Source: Tillandsia leiboldiana (taxonomy: Eukaryota > Streptophyta > Magnoliopsida > Poales > Bromeliaceae). From it: DNA of 64,000 nt. Each line of letters starts with the position of its first letter. Positions within the stretch are counted from its first letter, which is position 1. Both the position numbers and the translations under genes were made by a program. The stretch covers positions 22,874,491 through 22,938,490 of the forward strand of contig CM055075.1 in the NCBI GenBank assembly GCA_029204045.2. The letters are read 5' to 3'. This document shows positions 35,044 to 45,807 of the stretch, in pieces. Below the pieces are notes generated by a model. The model was not told the origin of the DNA, searched no databases, and saw only the letters and a program-made list of their open reading frames with translations.

Positions 35044-36515
35044 TTAGGTAATGGCATTTGTCATTGATTCTACTGTCTGCCCTTTGCGGCTCAAGGCGTC
35101 GGCCACCACGTTTGCCTTTCTAGGATGGTAGTGGATCGACAAATCGTAGTCTTTTAGCAGCTTGAGCCACCGCCTTTGCCGTAAATTTAACTCCTTCTGA
35201 GTAAAAAGGTACTCGAGGCTCTGGTGATCGGAATACACATTGCAGTGTGTCCCGTATAGGTAGTGTCTCCACAGTTTGAGGGCAAACACGACTGCTGCAA
35301 GCTCCAAGTCGTGTGTGGGGTAGTTCCGTTCGTACTCCTTGAGTTGTCTTGACGCGTAGGCTATGACCTTACCCCGTTGCATAAGCACGCCTCCAAGACC
35401 GCTCCGCGACGCGTCACAATAAATTTCATAGTCCTCCCCGGGCTCCGGTAAAGCGAGCACCGGGGCCCGCGTCAATTTGTCTTTAAGGTCCTCAAAACTC
35501 TTCTGGCATTGGTACGTCCAGATAAATTTCTCCCCTTTCCGGGTTAGGCGATTTAAGGGGGTGGCTATTTTGGAGAAGCCTTCCACGAAGCGCCTGTAAT
35601 ACCCTGCCAGACCCAGGAAGCTTTGAATCTCTGTTACTGTTGTCGGTCGGGGCCAGTCGGTCACAGAGTCTATCTTCCTCGGGTCCACTGCAATTTCAGA
35701 CGCCGAGATGACATGCCCCAAAAAGTCCACCTCGCGGAGCCAGAACTCACACTTTTTGAGTTTGGCATATAGTCTCTGGTCGTAGATGTTCCTCATGTTC
35801 CTCATCTGTGCGGGAGTAGACGAGGATGTCATCAATGAAGACCACTACGAATAGATCTAAGAAGGGTTTAAACACCCTATTCATCATGTCCATGAACACC
35901 GCTGGGGTGTTGGTGAGCCCGAACGGCATTACCGTGAATTCGTAGTGGCCGTAACGTGTCCGGAAAGCTGTTTTGGGGATATCCTCACCCCTGACTCTGA
36001 GCTGATGATAGCTGGACTGCAGATCGATCTTTGAGAACACCGTTGCTCCTTGTAACTGGTCGAACAGATCGTCGATCCGCGGCAGGGGGTATTTGTTCTT
36101 TATGGTGACCTTGTTTATTTCCCGATAGTCTATGCACAAGCGAAGGCTTCCGTCCTTCTTCCTTACGAACAGAACGGGCGCGCTCCATGGCGACACGCTC
36201 GGTCTGATGAAGCCTTTATCCAAAAGGTCTTCCAGTTGCGCTTTTAGTTCCTTCAACTCGGCGAAGGCCATCCTATACGGTGCTTTGGTAATGGGTTGAG
36301 TGCCTGGGAGTAGTTCAATAGGGAAGTGGACCTCTCGTTCGGGCGGCATCCCAGGGAGTTCCGTCGGGAACACATCCGAAAATTCCCTTACGACTGGGAT
36401 GTCGGAAAGTGAGGGAGTGGGTTGAGCTGTTAGGTCCATCGAGGCCAAATAAGCCATGCACCCGCCATCTACTAATTTCCTGGCTCGAGACGCTAGGGTA
36501 ACGTAACCAGCTCAC
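35044..36515 (-). pseudogene. C pol: reverse transcriptase and RNase H
   Basis: From 36457: IPVVREFSDVFPTELPGMPP, RT blocks FVRKKDGSLRLCIDYREINK and FSKIDLQSSYHQLRV, and the catalytic VVVFIDDILVYSR. A frameshift near 35790 leads to the frame down to 35044 with KLKKCEFWLREVDFLGHVIS, GLAGYYRRFVEGFSK, and RNase H with YCDASRSGLGG, THDLELAAVVFALKLWRHYL and YSDHQSLEYLFTQK. It ends with HPRKANVVADALSRKGQ. Apart from the single frameshift, RT and RNase H look complete. The protease that should precede it is not recognisable. Confidence 0.9.
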
Positions 36516-36519
36516 TTAA

Positions 36520-36800
36520 AGCTTACAGACATAGCGCCCACGATCTCGACCGAACTCAACCCACCTGGACGTTGGGTCTACAGTGGGCCGCAGCCCCACT
36601 CAATTTGTCTGTCTCCTGGGCCTATTGCCACGAGGCAGGATGTTGGACATATTTAATTCATAAATACCCAAAAAAAGAACCCACAACAGAATCCCTTCTG
36701 TCTTACTTCGCTAGAACCTACCTGCCCGTGTACACTAGGGAGGGCTAAATTAAAAACCTAAGGGGGGCTTCTCCCCCTGGCTAGAAATACATTTACTCCC
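36520..36800 (-). other. Unassigned patch in C where protease and zinc knuckle should be
   Basis: About 280 bases between the gag core and RT. I see neither a D-T/S-G protease motif nor a CCHC knuckle in any frame. It contains an AT-rich segment (36655-36690) and CCTAGACAGAATATGAGAAG-like sequence unlike its neighbours. It may be a deletion filled with foreign sequence. Confidence 0.4.
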
Positions 36801-37271
36801 CTAGACAGAATATGAGAAGGGAATAGGTGCGGGTTGGGAGTAAGGACTTCCCTCTCTAAAAGTTGACCACGACGGAAGTGGAGTGGCCTTCGACGGGTCC
36901 GGGCGTACCGTCTTCCACCAAATACGAGTGTTTCCTTCAAGACAGTGGACAGCCAAGGGAACCCGCTCATGCTCCTCCATCATCAGGTTTTCGAAGAGCT
37001 TCTCCATGGTATCCACCCATTTCTCTAGGAACCAAGGGTCGGTCGTTTCTTCCTCAAAGGTGGGCGGATCGTGCTTCTTGAACTCCGCCAGGTTCGTCCT
37101 CACTCTTTCCCGTTCGGTCTGCTGATCCGTTGCTTCTCCTGCAGCTGCGGACACCCCGGGAGTAGGGGTCCTCACCGCTTCCCTTGCTGAGTCCCCCGCA
37201 GTCGTTCCCAGTACGGGCCCTGAAGCCGTCGGGGTGGGTATGTCCAAAGGTGTTGTAGGTTGCTCCTCATA
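36801..37271 (-). pseudogene. C gag: capsid core
   Basis: From 37247 the frame runs through a Thr/Pro/Ala linker into the Gag core: FKKHDPPTFEEETTDPWFLE, KWVDTMEKLFENLMM, then VPLAVHCLEGNTRIWWKTV. It ends at 36801. The upstream end joins the copia fragment at about 37272. The core resembles B's gag (28500-29039). It is non-functional because the N-terminal part is separated by the copia insert. Confidence 0.75.
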
Positions 37272-37700
37272 AGATAGACATATCCATACCGTGAATAATC
37301 ATCGGTAAAAGTTATGAAGTAGAGATAACCACCCCTGGCTTGCACATCAAATGGCCCACACACATCAGTGTGTACCAAGGCAAGTATCTTAGTGGCCCTT
37401 TCCCCTCGCCCTACAAAAGGTAATTTGGTCATTTTTTCATGAAGACAGGATTCACAGACTGGATAAGACTCAGAAGTCAATGGGCCCAGAAGCCCATCTT
37501 TCTCCAATCTGTTAATCCTTTCCTCTCCAATATGACCAAGCCTTAGGTGCCACATATACTTTAGATTTATCTCTTCTCTAGGTCTCTTAGACCCAACGGG
37601 AAGTAGAGGTAACCGTAAGGTTAGTTTCTATTACGAGCAGGTCTAACATACCTTCCGAAGGTGTGTCTTTCTTCTTGTTCTTTAATTTCTCATAGACTCT
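37272..37700 (-). pseudogene. Copia gag-pol fragment embedded in C's gag
   Basis: From 37700 leftwards the minus strand gives LKNKKKDTPSEGMLDLL and VIETNLTVTSTSRWV, the lead-in to a copia protease. It then jumps to MWHLRLGHIGEERINRLEKD (the copia pre-integrase domain), HTDVCGPFDVQARGGYLYF and FTDDYSRYGYVYLM (the start of the copia integrase core). The protease active site and the rest of pol are absent. It lies in the same orientation as C and is flanked on both sides by C's gag. The family assignment is firm; capture by template switching is inference. Confidence 0.85.
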
Positions 37701-37999
37701 GCATTGAAGTACACAAATGCCGACACGCCTGTCATCGAGGTCTGAAGGGGCGCGGCTGCAGTTGCACCACCTGCCCCTGGCGGTCCCGTAGTGGGGGCGG
37801 TCGACTCGGGCGGAGGGATCGGAGCGTCCTCCACTGGCGCGGCTGCCAGCCGCTGTGTTAACTGACGGACTTGTTCTGTCAGCGTCGCCAGTTGCCCGGC
37901 CATCTCTCGCAGTTGCTGTCGGAGGAGCTGGCTCTCTGCGGTGGTCGGGGCCGTACTTTCTGCACCCGCGTTGTGAGTCGATGACCTGGTCCGGGCCAT
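37700..37999 (-). pseudogene. C gag: N-terminus
   Basis: The frame from 37999 begins MARTRSSTHNAG, with a predicted helix (LLRQQLREMAGQLATLTEQV) and a Pro/Ala/Thr-rich tail, like the start of B's gag. It runs into the copia fragment near 37700. A primer site about 200 bases upstream supports the start. Confidence 0.7.
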
Positions 38000-38204
38000 T
38001 ATCTTGTATACAAAGAAACCGCGTTAACCCTAAGGTTACTAGCCTAGCACTTCGACCTACGAACGCACCTAAATTAAATCCCCCCTTTTTCCCTCGCACA
38101 CTCACGGTCTACCGCACCTACACCTTGGTTATCTCATGTTCAGTTGCTTGTGGCGTTATGCACTGTGGATGTTGATCACTGACTACTGTGGTTAAAGTTG
38201 TTTT

Positions 38205-38216
38205 TCTCTGATACCA
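38205..38216 (-). other. Primer-binding site of C
   Basis: Minus strand TGGTATCAGAGA, seven bases inside the 5' LTR. It matches the initiator Met tRNA site except for the last base. Confidence 0.85.
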
Positions 38217-38223
38217 TATAATC

Positions 38224-40661
38224 TGTCACGCCCCGGAGGTTTAAGGATTAGCGGAAAACGTACATATATTTTTTTCTTATGACAACCTCTCCTACCGATG
38301 CGCGTCAGACCCGCCACACATACAAATTCACTCTTTAAACGGACAGAGTCTCCTTTGTATATGCACGGCATCACATTTACAACATTATTCTTTAAACCAC
38401 ACAGTCACAATGAATACATTGATGGAGAGTAATACTTTTATCCACAAACTACAGCTTTCTAAAGTATTATCGCGAGTCTCATTTGGGCGGCTTAATGTTT
38501 TGAAAGGATAAATCCAGAGGTTTCCAAGTAGTGCCCACACGACACCTAGTTTTGGAAAGCATTTTCGAAACCATTTTGTTTAGTATAAAACATGCCGCAT
38601 ATAAGTCCATAAAAGTATATCAAGTTCACATTACTAAAATAGCCATCAATCCAACATCCATACTATTCCACATCCAAGCAATTGAAACTTAACAGTTAAA
38701 CAGGAAAGGAAATGAGATAACCCAAAGCAAGAACGATGAAATAAACCCTCATATGGCTAATGTCCTCTAGACGCTGCCTCACCATCGTCCCGGCTACTAC
38801 ACCTAGTCGGACCTGTCACAGTGTGGGAAAGTCAGTGACAAATAAAGTAGATGAGCAAAGCAATAAAAAGTATTGTTAAGGCAAACCGAATACACCGGAA
38901 CCTTTCGCTTTCCCCCTCATGAGTCACCACAGCCCTTGATTTAATTACATAATACCTGTCGGAAGGTCTAAAGACCCCCTCGTGAACGATCACTTTGCTT
39001 GCGCATTGCTTTTAACCCCTCCACGATGCTAGTGCTGCACCAATAGCAACCGTGAGGGGTCCCCACTCGACACCTTTACTTTCGTGGGATACACGAGTCA
39101 ACGTACCACAATTCCGAAAAAGTACACCCAATCGGTGGCCCAATCGGTGGCCAAACCGCCGGTGTGCGTGTAAGCATCTAAGAACAGAATAACCGAAACC
39201 AGCGTGTAATAATCACCGCGACACTCAGTCGCCACAGTTAACAATGAAAGAATGGGAAATACTCATGCGATGGGTTTTAACCGTTAATACAATTCATCTA
39301 CTTTATTATGCTTGTTATTATACTCGTCATAACAATGACATACAACACTTATTGCGAGAGTACCCACCTTGTTGCGCGAAGATCGGGACAACTTGAACTT
39401 TGACACCCTCCCGCTCAGCACCTCGACCTAAAGAAGCCACCAAAAAGAATGATAAGTCAAACCATGCCGCAAAACGAGACCCAAAACCTGACGACGCAAC
39501 GAAAATCCCGTAGCAGCGTGTTCACGACGCACGATGGCTCCCCGCGCGGCATCCCCCCCCCCCCCCCCGCGCAGCGCCTATCCGCGCGGGCGATGCCGCC
39601 CACGGGTGCCCCGCGCGATTCTGCCCGCGCGGCGTCACCGCCCGCGGGTGCTCCGCACGGCATGAGGCCGTGCGGCGCGCACACCCGCGGGTGGCGCCCG
39701 TGCGGTGCCGCCCGCCGCTCGCGGGTGCCCCGCGCGGCGTGAAGCCGCGCGGCGCGCACGCCCGCGGGTGGCGCCCGTGCGGTGCCGCCCGCTCGGGCGC
39801 CGCCGCCCGTGGGTGCCCCGCGCGGCATAAAGCCGCGCGGCGCGCACGCCCGCGGGTGGCGCCCGTGCGGTGCCGCCCGCACGGGCGCCGCCGCCCGCGG
39901 GTGCCCCGCGCGGCATGAAGCCACGCGGCGCGCACGCCCGCGGGTGGCGCCCGTGCGGTGCTACCCACGGGGGCCTCGCGCGGCACGAGGCCGCGCGGCG
40001 CGCGCCCGGGGTCGCGTTGCGGCGGCTGCGGCGGCGACGGCGGTGACGTCGACGGCGACGACGAAGAAGACGCCGAAAAGACACGAAGCCCTAGAAAAAT
40101 TACAATAAACCAAAACCACTCACCGTTTGCGTCGTGGGAAGACGATTCGATTGTACTCCCGATTCAACACGTCGATCGGGGTGTTCGGACTCCTCCGCCT
40201 TCTCCCTTTCTCTTCTCTTTTTCCTCCGGTTAGGATTCCGTTCTTTTCTTTTCTCTCTCGATCTCCCCGACTAGGGTTTCTCTTTTGCGAAAAGTGGGAT
40301 CTTTTTCTCTCGTACGTACGAATAAATCCCACATATAAAGTTAATTAACAAATAACTAATTAATTGACTAATTAATTATACGGGATAAACCTATAACTTC
40401 CTCGAAAAATGTGCGGAATATTCTGCACGGATTCCGATGCGCACCAAGTCACCGCAACCCTAAAAACCCTCTTTCGGGATATTCCAAGGTCGGATTTCAG
40501 ATCCGATCGCACCGTCGGTCATCATTTTTCGAGCCCTTTCACAGAAAAATACCCGTGCAACACATCGACCAACTTAAGAAAACACGATAATTCAGCTTCC
40601 CTAAAGGAAGTACTTTATTAATAGGAGGGTAAGATATCACTAGAAAAATCGTGTCATTACA
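38224..40661 (-). repeat. 5' LTR of C
   Basis: 2438 bases, the same as 31058-33470 apart from scattered substitutions, the shorter poly-C run (39553-39568) and a small local duplication of CCAATCGGTGGCC near 39127-39152. It includes the GC minisatellite at 39570-40015. Confidence 0.93.
39590..40015. repeat. GC-rich minisatellite, unit about 88 bp
   Basis: The marker CACRCCCGCGGGTGGCGC begins near 39681, 39756, 39844 and 39932 (spacings 75, 88, 88). Between the markers lie GGTGCCCCGCGCGGCATGA blocks. The long open frames on both strands here are side effects of the base composition. C's other LTR (32440-32860) has a diverged equivalent. Confidence 0.8.
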
Positions 40662-40666
40662 TAGTC

Positions 40667-42353
40667 CTAGTGAGCAAGCCGTAAAAAGAGGTATACGACA
40701 ACCACCCACCTGGAACGCGCAAATCCAAAACTCCCAAAGACTCCTCTCGGATCAACGGTCACGACCAAAACAGTGAGGGGCTATCCACACAGTAGAGCAC
40801 AAAGTTAGCGGTGCATCGGGATGGTACATCTGTCAAACCAAGCACAGTTTCTGACGGGGCCAATAGGAAAATGCTCACCTCTACCGTAGCAAAAAGATCC
40901 AACTTTCCCTTTCCTCACGAAATTCCAAAATCCGTGACAAAACTGCAACAAGAGTCGAACACGGCGTAAATGGTGATCCAGAATTTTAGCGTTTGCTGTT
41001 TTGCAAACCAGTCCGCCAAAAAACTGAGATTTTCACCTATGAACAGTCCTCCAAAAATTCCAAAAAAATGACGGTTGTGATCCTCGTGAAGTGTAGATAC
41101 AAATCGAGTACTTACACTCCCCGTTCAGACACTCGTAGGCTGAGATATGGCAGGATCTTCCCTCCGCTGTCCAAAAACTACTGCAGAAAAAGGGGGTCTA
41201 AAGATGATCCTCAAAACCCAAGAAAAACTCGGAATGGAGGGAAACAGTAAATATAGAAAACGTAGGCCTACCTGTCATGAAAACGATGCTGCAAAAGTTG
41301 TCCAAAAATTCCTTCGGGGTAGCACAGGGGAGCTCGCGGACTAAACTGCGACGGAAATGGCCACCGAAAGAGGAATGTCGAAGCACGCCGAGTCGCCGAG
41401 ATTGTAGATGTTGCGGCCTCCTAAAATCCCAAAAATCCTTCGTGAGATGGAGAGAAAAGTGAGGAAGAACTTTGCAAAAGATCTCTCACGAGAAAAGTCC
41501 CAAAAAAACTAAAAAGAGGGGAAGGAGAAGCCTATTTATAGGCAAAGCCCAAAAAGGACCCAACTCTCGGGATTGGGCCCGAGTTTCGGGCGCCCGAAAC
41601 TCTCGGGCGTCGAAAACGCGCCAAGGGGGCCTCCGCGAGCAGCGCCCAAAATGTCCTGGGCACAATGCGTGTCCCGAACACGGGACAACGGGCGCCCAGT
41701 CGCTCAGGCGCTGCCGCGTGTCCCGCGCGGGTCAACGGGGCGGGTGGCGCCCGCCAATCGCGGGGCGCCACGTGGCCCCCCGCGTACGGACGGCCACCTG
41801 CCTGCCTGCCCACGCACGTCGCCCCTCGCCTACCCCCGCCTGCTCCCGCGTTGTGTGGACCACGCGCGCGTGAGCCAACCAACCCGCCCCAGTCCACTGC
41901 TCCCCCGCGCGCCTCCGTGGACCGCGCCGCATGAGCCCGCCTGTCCGGGGCTGCCACATGGCCCCGCCCCCTGTCCACTGCACCCGCGTGGCTTGCGTGG
42001 ACCGCGCCACATGCGTCGGCCAACCCGGGGCCGCCACGTGGCTCCCCCGCCGATCCACGACTCCCCCGCCGATCCACGACTCCCCCGTGCACCAAAATAC
42101 ACCGAAAACTTCCGGGTGTCCGTTTTTGGGCGTCCGGACTCAGAAAAATACAAGCAAATAGCCGTTTTTCAATATTTTTCTGCGCTGAATCCAAATCCGG
42201 CCTCCGATTAGCCTGAAACCACTTCCAAAATCAGCGAGAGCAGCCGAAAGGCAAACTTGATCCAGAATCCTCACTGAGTCCGTCTAACACGTCCATTTGA
42301 CGCGTTGCGGGCCCGACACACCAATAATAGGTGTTTCTCACCGCTGATCACAG
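40667..42353 (-). repeat. 5' LTR of B, second part
   Basis: After the TAGTC duplication the sequence resumes with ACCACCCACCTGGAA, as in A's LTR (10700). It continues through a TATA region (41533), a GC-rich part with CACGTG at 41769 and 42035, and a TTTTGGGCGTCCGGACTCAG block. It ends GATCACA at 42353. The last 100 bases have diverged from A and are closer to E. Confidence 0.75.
41533..41540 (-). promoter_or_regulatory. TATA box of B LTR
   Basis: Minus TATAAATA inside the perfect palindrome GCCTATTTATAGGC (41530-41543). It aligns in context with the boxes of L and E. Confidence 0.7.
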
Positions 42354-42384
42354 GGGAAAGCTACACGGGGCTCTGGGCCACTAC

Positions 42385-42429
42385 AAAGAAGCACACCTAT
42401 CTCCATATACGATTCACCCTGGCGGCACC
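42385..42429 (+). pseudogene. Tiny gypsy integrase fragment, plus strand
   Basis: Fifteen codons read KEAHLSPYTIHPGGT, preceded by LGHY in frame. This is the conserved segment seen in B (7490) and D (6070), but here it lies on the plus strand. It is cut exactly after GGT by the TRIM LTR at 42430. It is probably a scrap of the element into which B inserted. Confidence 0.65.
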
Positions 42430-42607
42430 TGTGACGCCCCAACTTACTAGAGGGTCACCCATCCTAGAACTACTCTAGCTCTAGCACGCTCAACCACCCT
42501 CTTAACCTCTTGGTCCTAACTACCACCAAAAATGCTATAGCTGGGTTAGAGATTTAGTCCTATTTATACCTTATATATAGAACTAATCCAAATTCTACGG
42601 ATGTTAC
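42430..42607 (-). repeat. TRIM-type LTR
   Basis: Starts TGTGACGCCCCAACTT, contains CTAGAACTACTCTAGCTCTAG and ATAGAACTAATCCAAATTCT, and ends about GGATGTTAC. It matches the LTR at 29310-29484 over its length. No primer site or partner LTR is adjacent, so it is a solo or truncated copy. Confidence 0.7.
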
Positions 42608-42611
42608 TATG

Positions 42612-43660
42612 TGTTGGGGCCAAAATGTGGCTTCGCACGATCGGCCCAGGAGAGTGACCCTCAGAGATGTCGAGTGCGCCGCGTGCCAACAGATCAAGCG
42701 ATCGAGTCGAGGAGGGATTTGCTCGGCCGGGTTCTCCTCTGGTAACTCTCACGACTGTTCGGTTTGGAGTAGCCGAATCGGGTTTATGGAGGTAGAGAGG
42801 GATTGCCGGTTTCGACTTAGAATAGCCGAACCGGGTGAAAGAGACAATGATAAAGACACGACTAAGGAGCCGATTATAGCTTTATAGAACAAGATACAAA
42901 AATGACACGGCTGATGGGCCGATTGGAACTTTATATTGCTTGGGAAGGGGATACAAGTAAGAAGGTAGGGATAGAGATTATAATTAAGCCTACTCCTAGG
43001 AAAGCAGTAAAAGTTAAGTTAACCTACTCCTAAGATATGAAGAAGATGGGGTGGTACCGGGCTTACGAGGTTGCCTGACCCTTTTTCCTTCATTGGTTCG
43101 GGTATTTATATACATCCCGAACTAATTATTAGACGCTGATTTGAATGATCGGCACTAATTGGGGGAAGTTATCGCATATTCGGCAACCACTTCCTTTTGA
43201 ATTGAATCCCCTCAATTAGGGTAGTAGTCGCTTCTCCGTCCAAGTTCATCCCCTTGTCATCGCGCCAAAACGTAATCCTCGGCGCTTTCCAGTACTGGGC
43301 GGCTTGCCGTTTCGAGTCAGTTGTGAGATTCACGCCTGAATCTCGCACTCCTTCCTTCCAAGATCTTTCCTCTCTCGGCTCGAGCAGCCAAAAAACTATC
43401 TTGGACTCTCGCCTTCCTCGTTACTTGACCAGAGCGGACCGGCCGAAGTTGACGGTTTTCTTGTTGATGGCTCTTTTTGCCGGCTGATGCTTTCAGCTTA
43501 TGATATTTGTCGTGTGCTATATTCTTACGTGACAAAGACCGGTCTCGATCGAGATGTGGGTCTCCCTCTTCTTGCTCATTCTCTTGTCGGCTGATGTTTG
43601 TCGACCGACGATGCCCGCCACGTGTCACTTTCTTAAAAGGCAAAAATTATGGTCTCAACA
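42612..43660 (-). repeat. LTR of I, first copy
   Basis: 1049 bases. It shares the blocks GATCGGCCC, GCGCCGCGTGCCAACA, GGGGTGGTACCRGGCTTACG and CTTGTCATCGCGCCA with the second copy. Differences are many, so it is an old copy. Confidence 0.8.
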
Positions 43661-43862
43661 ATTCCCCCTCGACAATTGCCTGACGTGTCATTCAGGTGAT
43701 TGTCGAAATTGAATCAACTCCTGGCATTGATACCGACGCCCGGCGTTTCTCCCCACACCTTGGCAGGATTTTCGTTCACTATCCAAGGGATTTGGGAAAC
43801 GGTGTTAACCTCCCTCGGTTCTCGGCAAATCTGTCCTCCACCATTTCTTCATTGAACACTAC

Positions 43863-44967
43863 TGTTGCTGGGGCCAAAAAGTGGTTGCACTGCGATCGGC
43901 CCCTGGGGGTGACCCTCAAACATGTCGAATGCGCCGCGTGCCAACAAATCAAGCGATCGAACCGAGGAGGGATCAGCTCGGCCAAGTTCTCCTCTGGTAA
44001 CTCTCACAACCGTTCGGCTTAGAATAGCCGAATTGGGTTTATGGAGGTAAAGAGAGCTTGCTGGTTACGACTTAGAATAGCCAATCCGGGTAAAAGAGAC
44101 AAGGATAAAGACACGACTAAGGAGCCGATTATGATCTTTAAATATGATGAACAAGGTACAAAAATGACACGGCTGATTGGCCAATTATAACCTTATGTTG
44201 CGTGGGAAGGGGATACAAAGAGGAAGGTAAGGATAGAAGGATTACAATTAAGCCTACTCATAGGAATGCAGTAAATGTAAGCATGAAAAGTTAAGTTAAC
44301 CTATTCCTAGATAAATAAAGAAGCTGGGGTGGTACCAGGCTTACGAGGTTGCCGGACCCCTTTTCCTTCGATGGTTCGGGTATTTATGCACATCCTGAAC
44401 AAAGTTATTAGGCGCCTATTTGAATTATCGATGTTGATTGGGGGAACTTATCGGATATTCAGCAACCACTTTTCTTTTGAGCCGAATGCCTTCAGTTAGG
44501 ATTGTAGTCGCTACTCCGTCCAGGTTCATCCCCTTGTCATCGCGCCAGAGCGTGATCCTCGGCGCTTTCCATCACTGGGCGCGGCTTGCCATTTTGAAAT
44601 AGTTGCGGGATTCGCGCCTAAATCTCGCACTCCTTCCTTCCGAGATCTTTCCCTTTGCGGCTCGAGTGACCGAAAAGCTATCTTTGACTCTTTCCCCCTT
44701 TGTCGCTTGACTGGAGCAGTCTGGTGATAGCCGAAATCAACCTTGAATGAGACGTTACTTCTCTTGTCGGCTACTTCTCCTATCGGTTGTTGCCTTTAGC
44801 CGATGGCAGACGGCGCGCGTTGTATTCTTACGCTACTGAGACTGGTCTCAATCGAGATGCGAGTCTTCTTCTATTGGTTGACTCTTTACTTCATCGGCTG
44901 ATGTCTTCGGCCGATAGTAGACGCCACGTGTTGCTCTCTTAAGTGGCGAAAAACTTTGGTCTCAACA
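43863..44967 (-). repeat. LTR of I, second copy (3' LTR of the pol remnant)
   Basis: 1105 bases, ending GGTCTCAACA at 44967. Its purine tract (44968-44980) and the polyprotein end follow on the right, the normal arrangement for a minus-strand 3' LTR. Confidence 0.8.
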
Positions 44968-45030
44968 ATGCCCCCTCGGCAATCGCCTGATATGTCGTTC
45001 GGGTGATTGTCAATGTTGAGTCAATTTCTT

Positions 45031-45807
45031 CTATTGGGATGCGAAACTTCTTTGGTTGTTCATCCCACGTCTTCCCATACTGACGTATGATAGTGCTTCA
45101 GGTATTTTCCGTTGATCGCCTGATCTCCTTCTGCACCTTCTAAGGTCTCTAAATAATAGGAATTTCCTCTGGCCACTTGTTTGACCCAAAATGGTCCTTT
45201 CTAGTTTGGTGACCACTTTTCGTAAAGTCGGCTCTTCTTGCCGATGGGTAAACTCAGTTTGGACACTAGGTCTCCGACGCTAAAGGACTTTGCCTTTACC
45301 CTTTTGTTGTATGCATTCTAAACTCGATTCTGATAGGCTCGCATATGGTCGAGTGCTTTCAACCGAACTTTGCATACCTCACTTAACTCCTCGTCCATAA
45401 GGAGCTTGTATTCTTGGTCAGTCAAGTCACCTTGTCTCTCGACCCTTAGTGCAGGAACCATGATTTTGGCCTGTAGAACGGCTTCATGTCCGTAAACCAA
45501 GCGGAAAGGGGTAACTCCCGTGGCGGTCTTGACAGTCGTTCGGCAAGCCCAGAGAACTTCGGACAATTTCTCGTGCCACCGTCTTGGGTGTTTGCCGACA
45601 TACCGCTTAATCAGGTTGATGATTATTTTGTTCAGCGCCTCCACTTGCCCGTTAGCTTGGGCGTAATACGGGGATGAGTTTAACAACTTGGTCTGCCTCG
45701 CTTCCAAGAATCAGATAAAGGTTTTACCAGTAAACATCGTCCCTTGAGCAGTCGTGATGATTTCTGGTACACCAAACCGATGCAAGATTGATTCTTTGAT
45801 GAATTGG
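45031..45807 (-). pseudogene. I pol: integrase C-terminal half, degraded
   Basis: The minus strand from 45807 gives HRFGVPEIITTAQGTMFTG, where relatives have an aspartate (TD-GT), so the catalytic residue is changed. It then gives LLNSSPYYAQANGQVEALNK with the catalytic glutamate, HEKLSEVLWACRTT and TPFRLVYGHEAVLQAKI. The clean frame ends at 45318. Shifted frames to 45031 still show KSFSVGDLVSKL, KWSPN and INGKYLKHY-like pieces. The YxxQANGQVEA signature is of Tat/Ogre/Retand type, not chromovirus type. Confidence 0.8.

Larger units (their letters stand above)
31058..40661 (-). mobile_element. Gypsy chromovirus C (Tekay/Del-like), complete ends, broken genes
   Basis: LTRs 31058-33470 and 38224-40661 start TGTCACGCCCCGGAGG and end GTGTCATTACA. 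The target duplication is TAGTC (31053-31057 and 40662-40666), exact. The interior reads on the minus strand: primer site, gag (with a copia insert), an unassigned patch, RT, RNase H, integrase, chromodomain and purine tract. Protease and zinc knuckle are not visible. It is inserted in the 5' LTR of B. Confidence 0.93.
7112..42353 (-). mobile_element. Gypsy element B (chromovirus-like), split into three pieces by A and C
   Basis: B's own sequence is 7112-8439, 26447-31057 and 40667-42353. Read on the minus strand from the right: 5' LTR (interrupted by C), a chimeric leader, gag, protease, RT (interrupted by A), RNase H, and integrase up to 7112. The integrase end, any chromodomain and the 3' LTR have been lost in the fusion with D. 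Removing A restores continuous RT homology around the phrase FLGHV/ISA. B's LTR starts like A's, so A belongs to the same LTR family. Confidence 0.8.
42612..45807 (-). mobile_element. Gypsy element I (Tat/Ogre-like), truncated, with two tandem LTRs
   Basis: Two LTRs (42612-43660, 43863-44967) start TGTTGGGGCC or TGTTGCTGGGGCC and end GGTCTCAACA. Both are followed on the right by a purine tract (minus TCGAGGGGGAAT and GCCGAGGGGGCAT). A pol remnant lies right of the second LTR. The right end of the element is cut by LTR G at 45808. About 200 bases (43661-43862) separate the LTRs, with no gene. Confidence 0.75.

Noticed and set aside
43254..43643. Open frames in the first LTR of I
   Set aside because: Not kept in the second LTR copy and without domain similarity.
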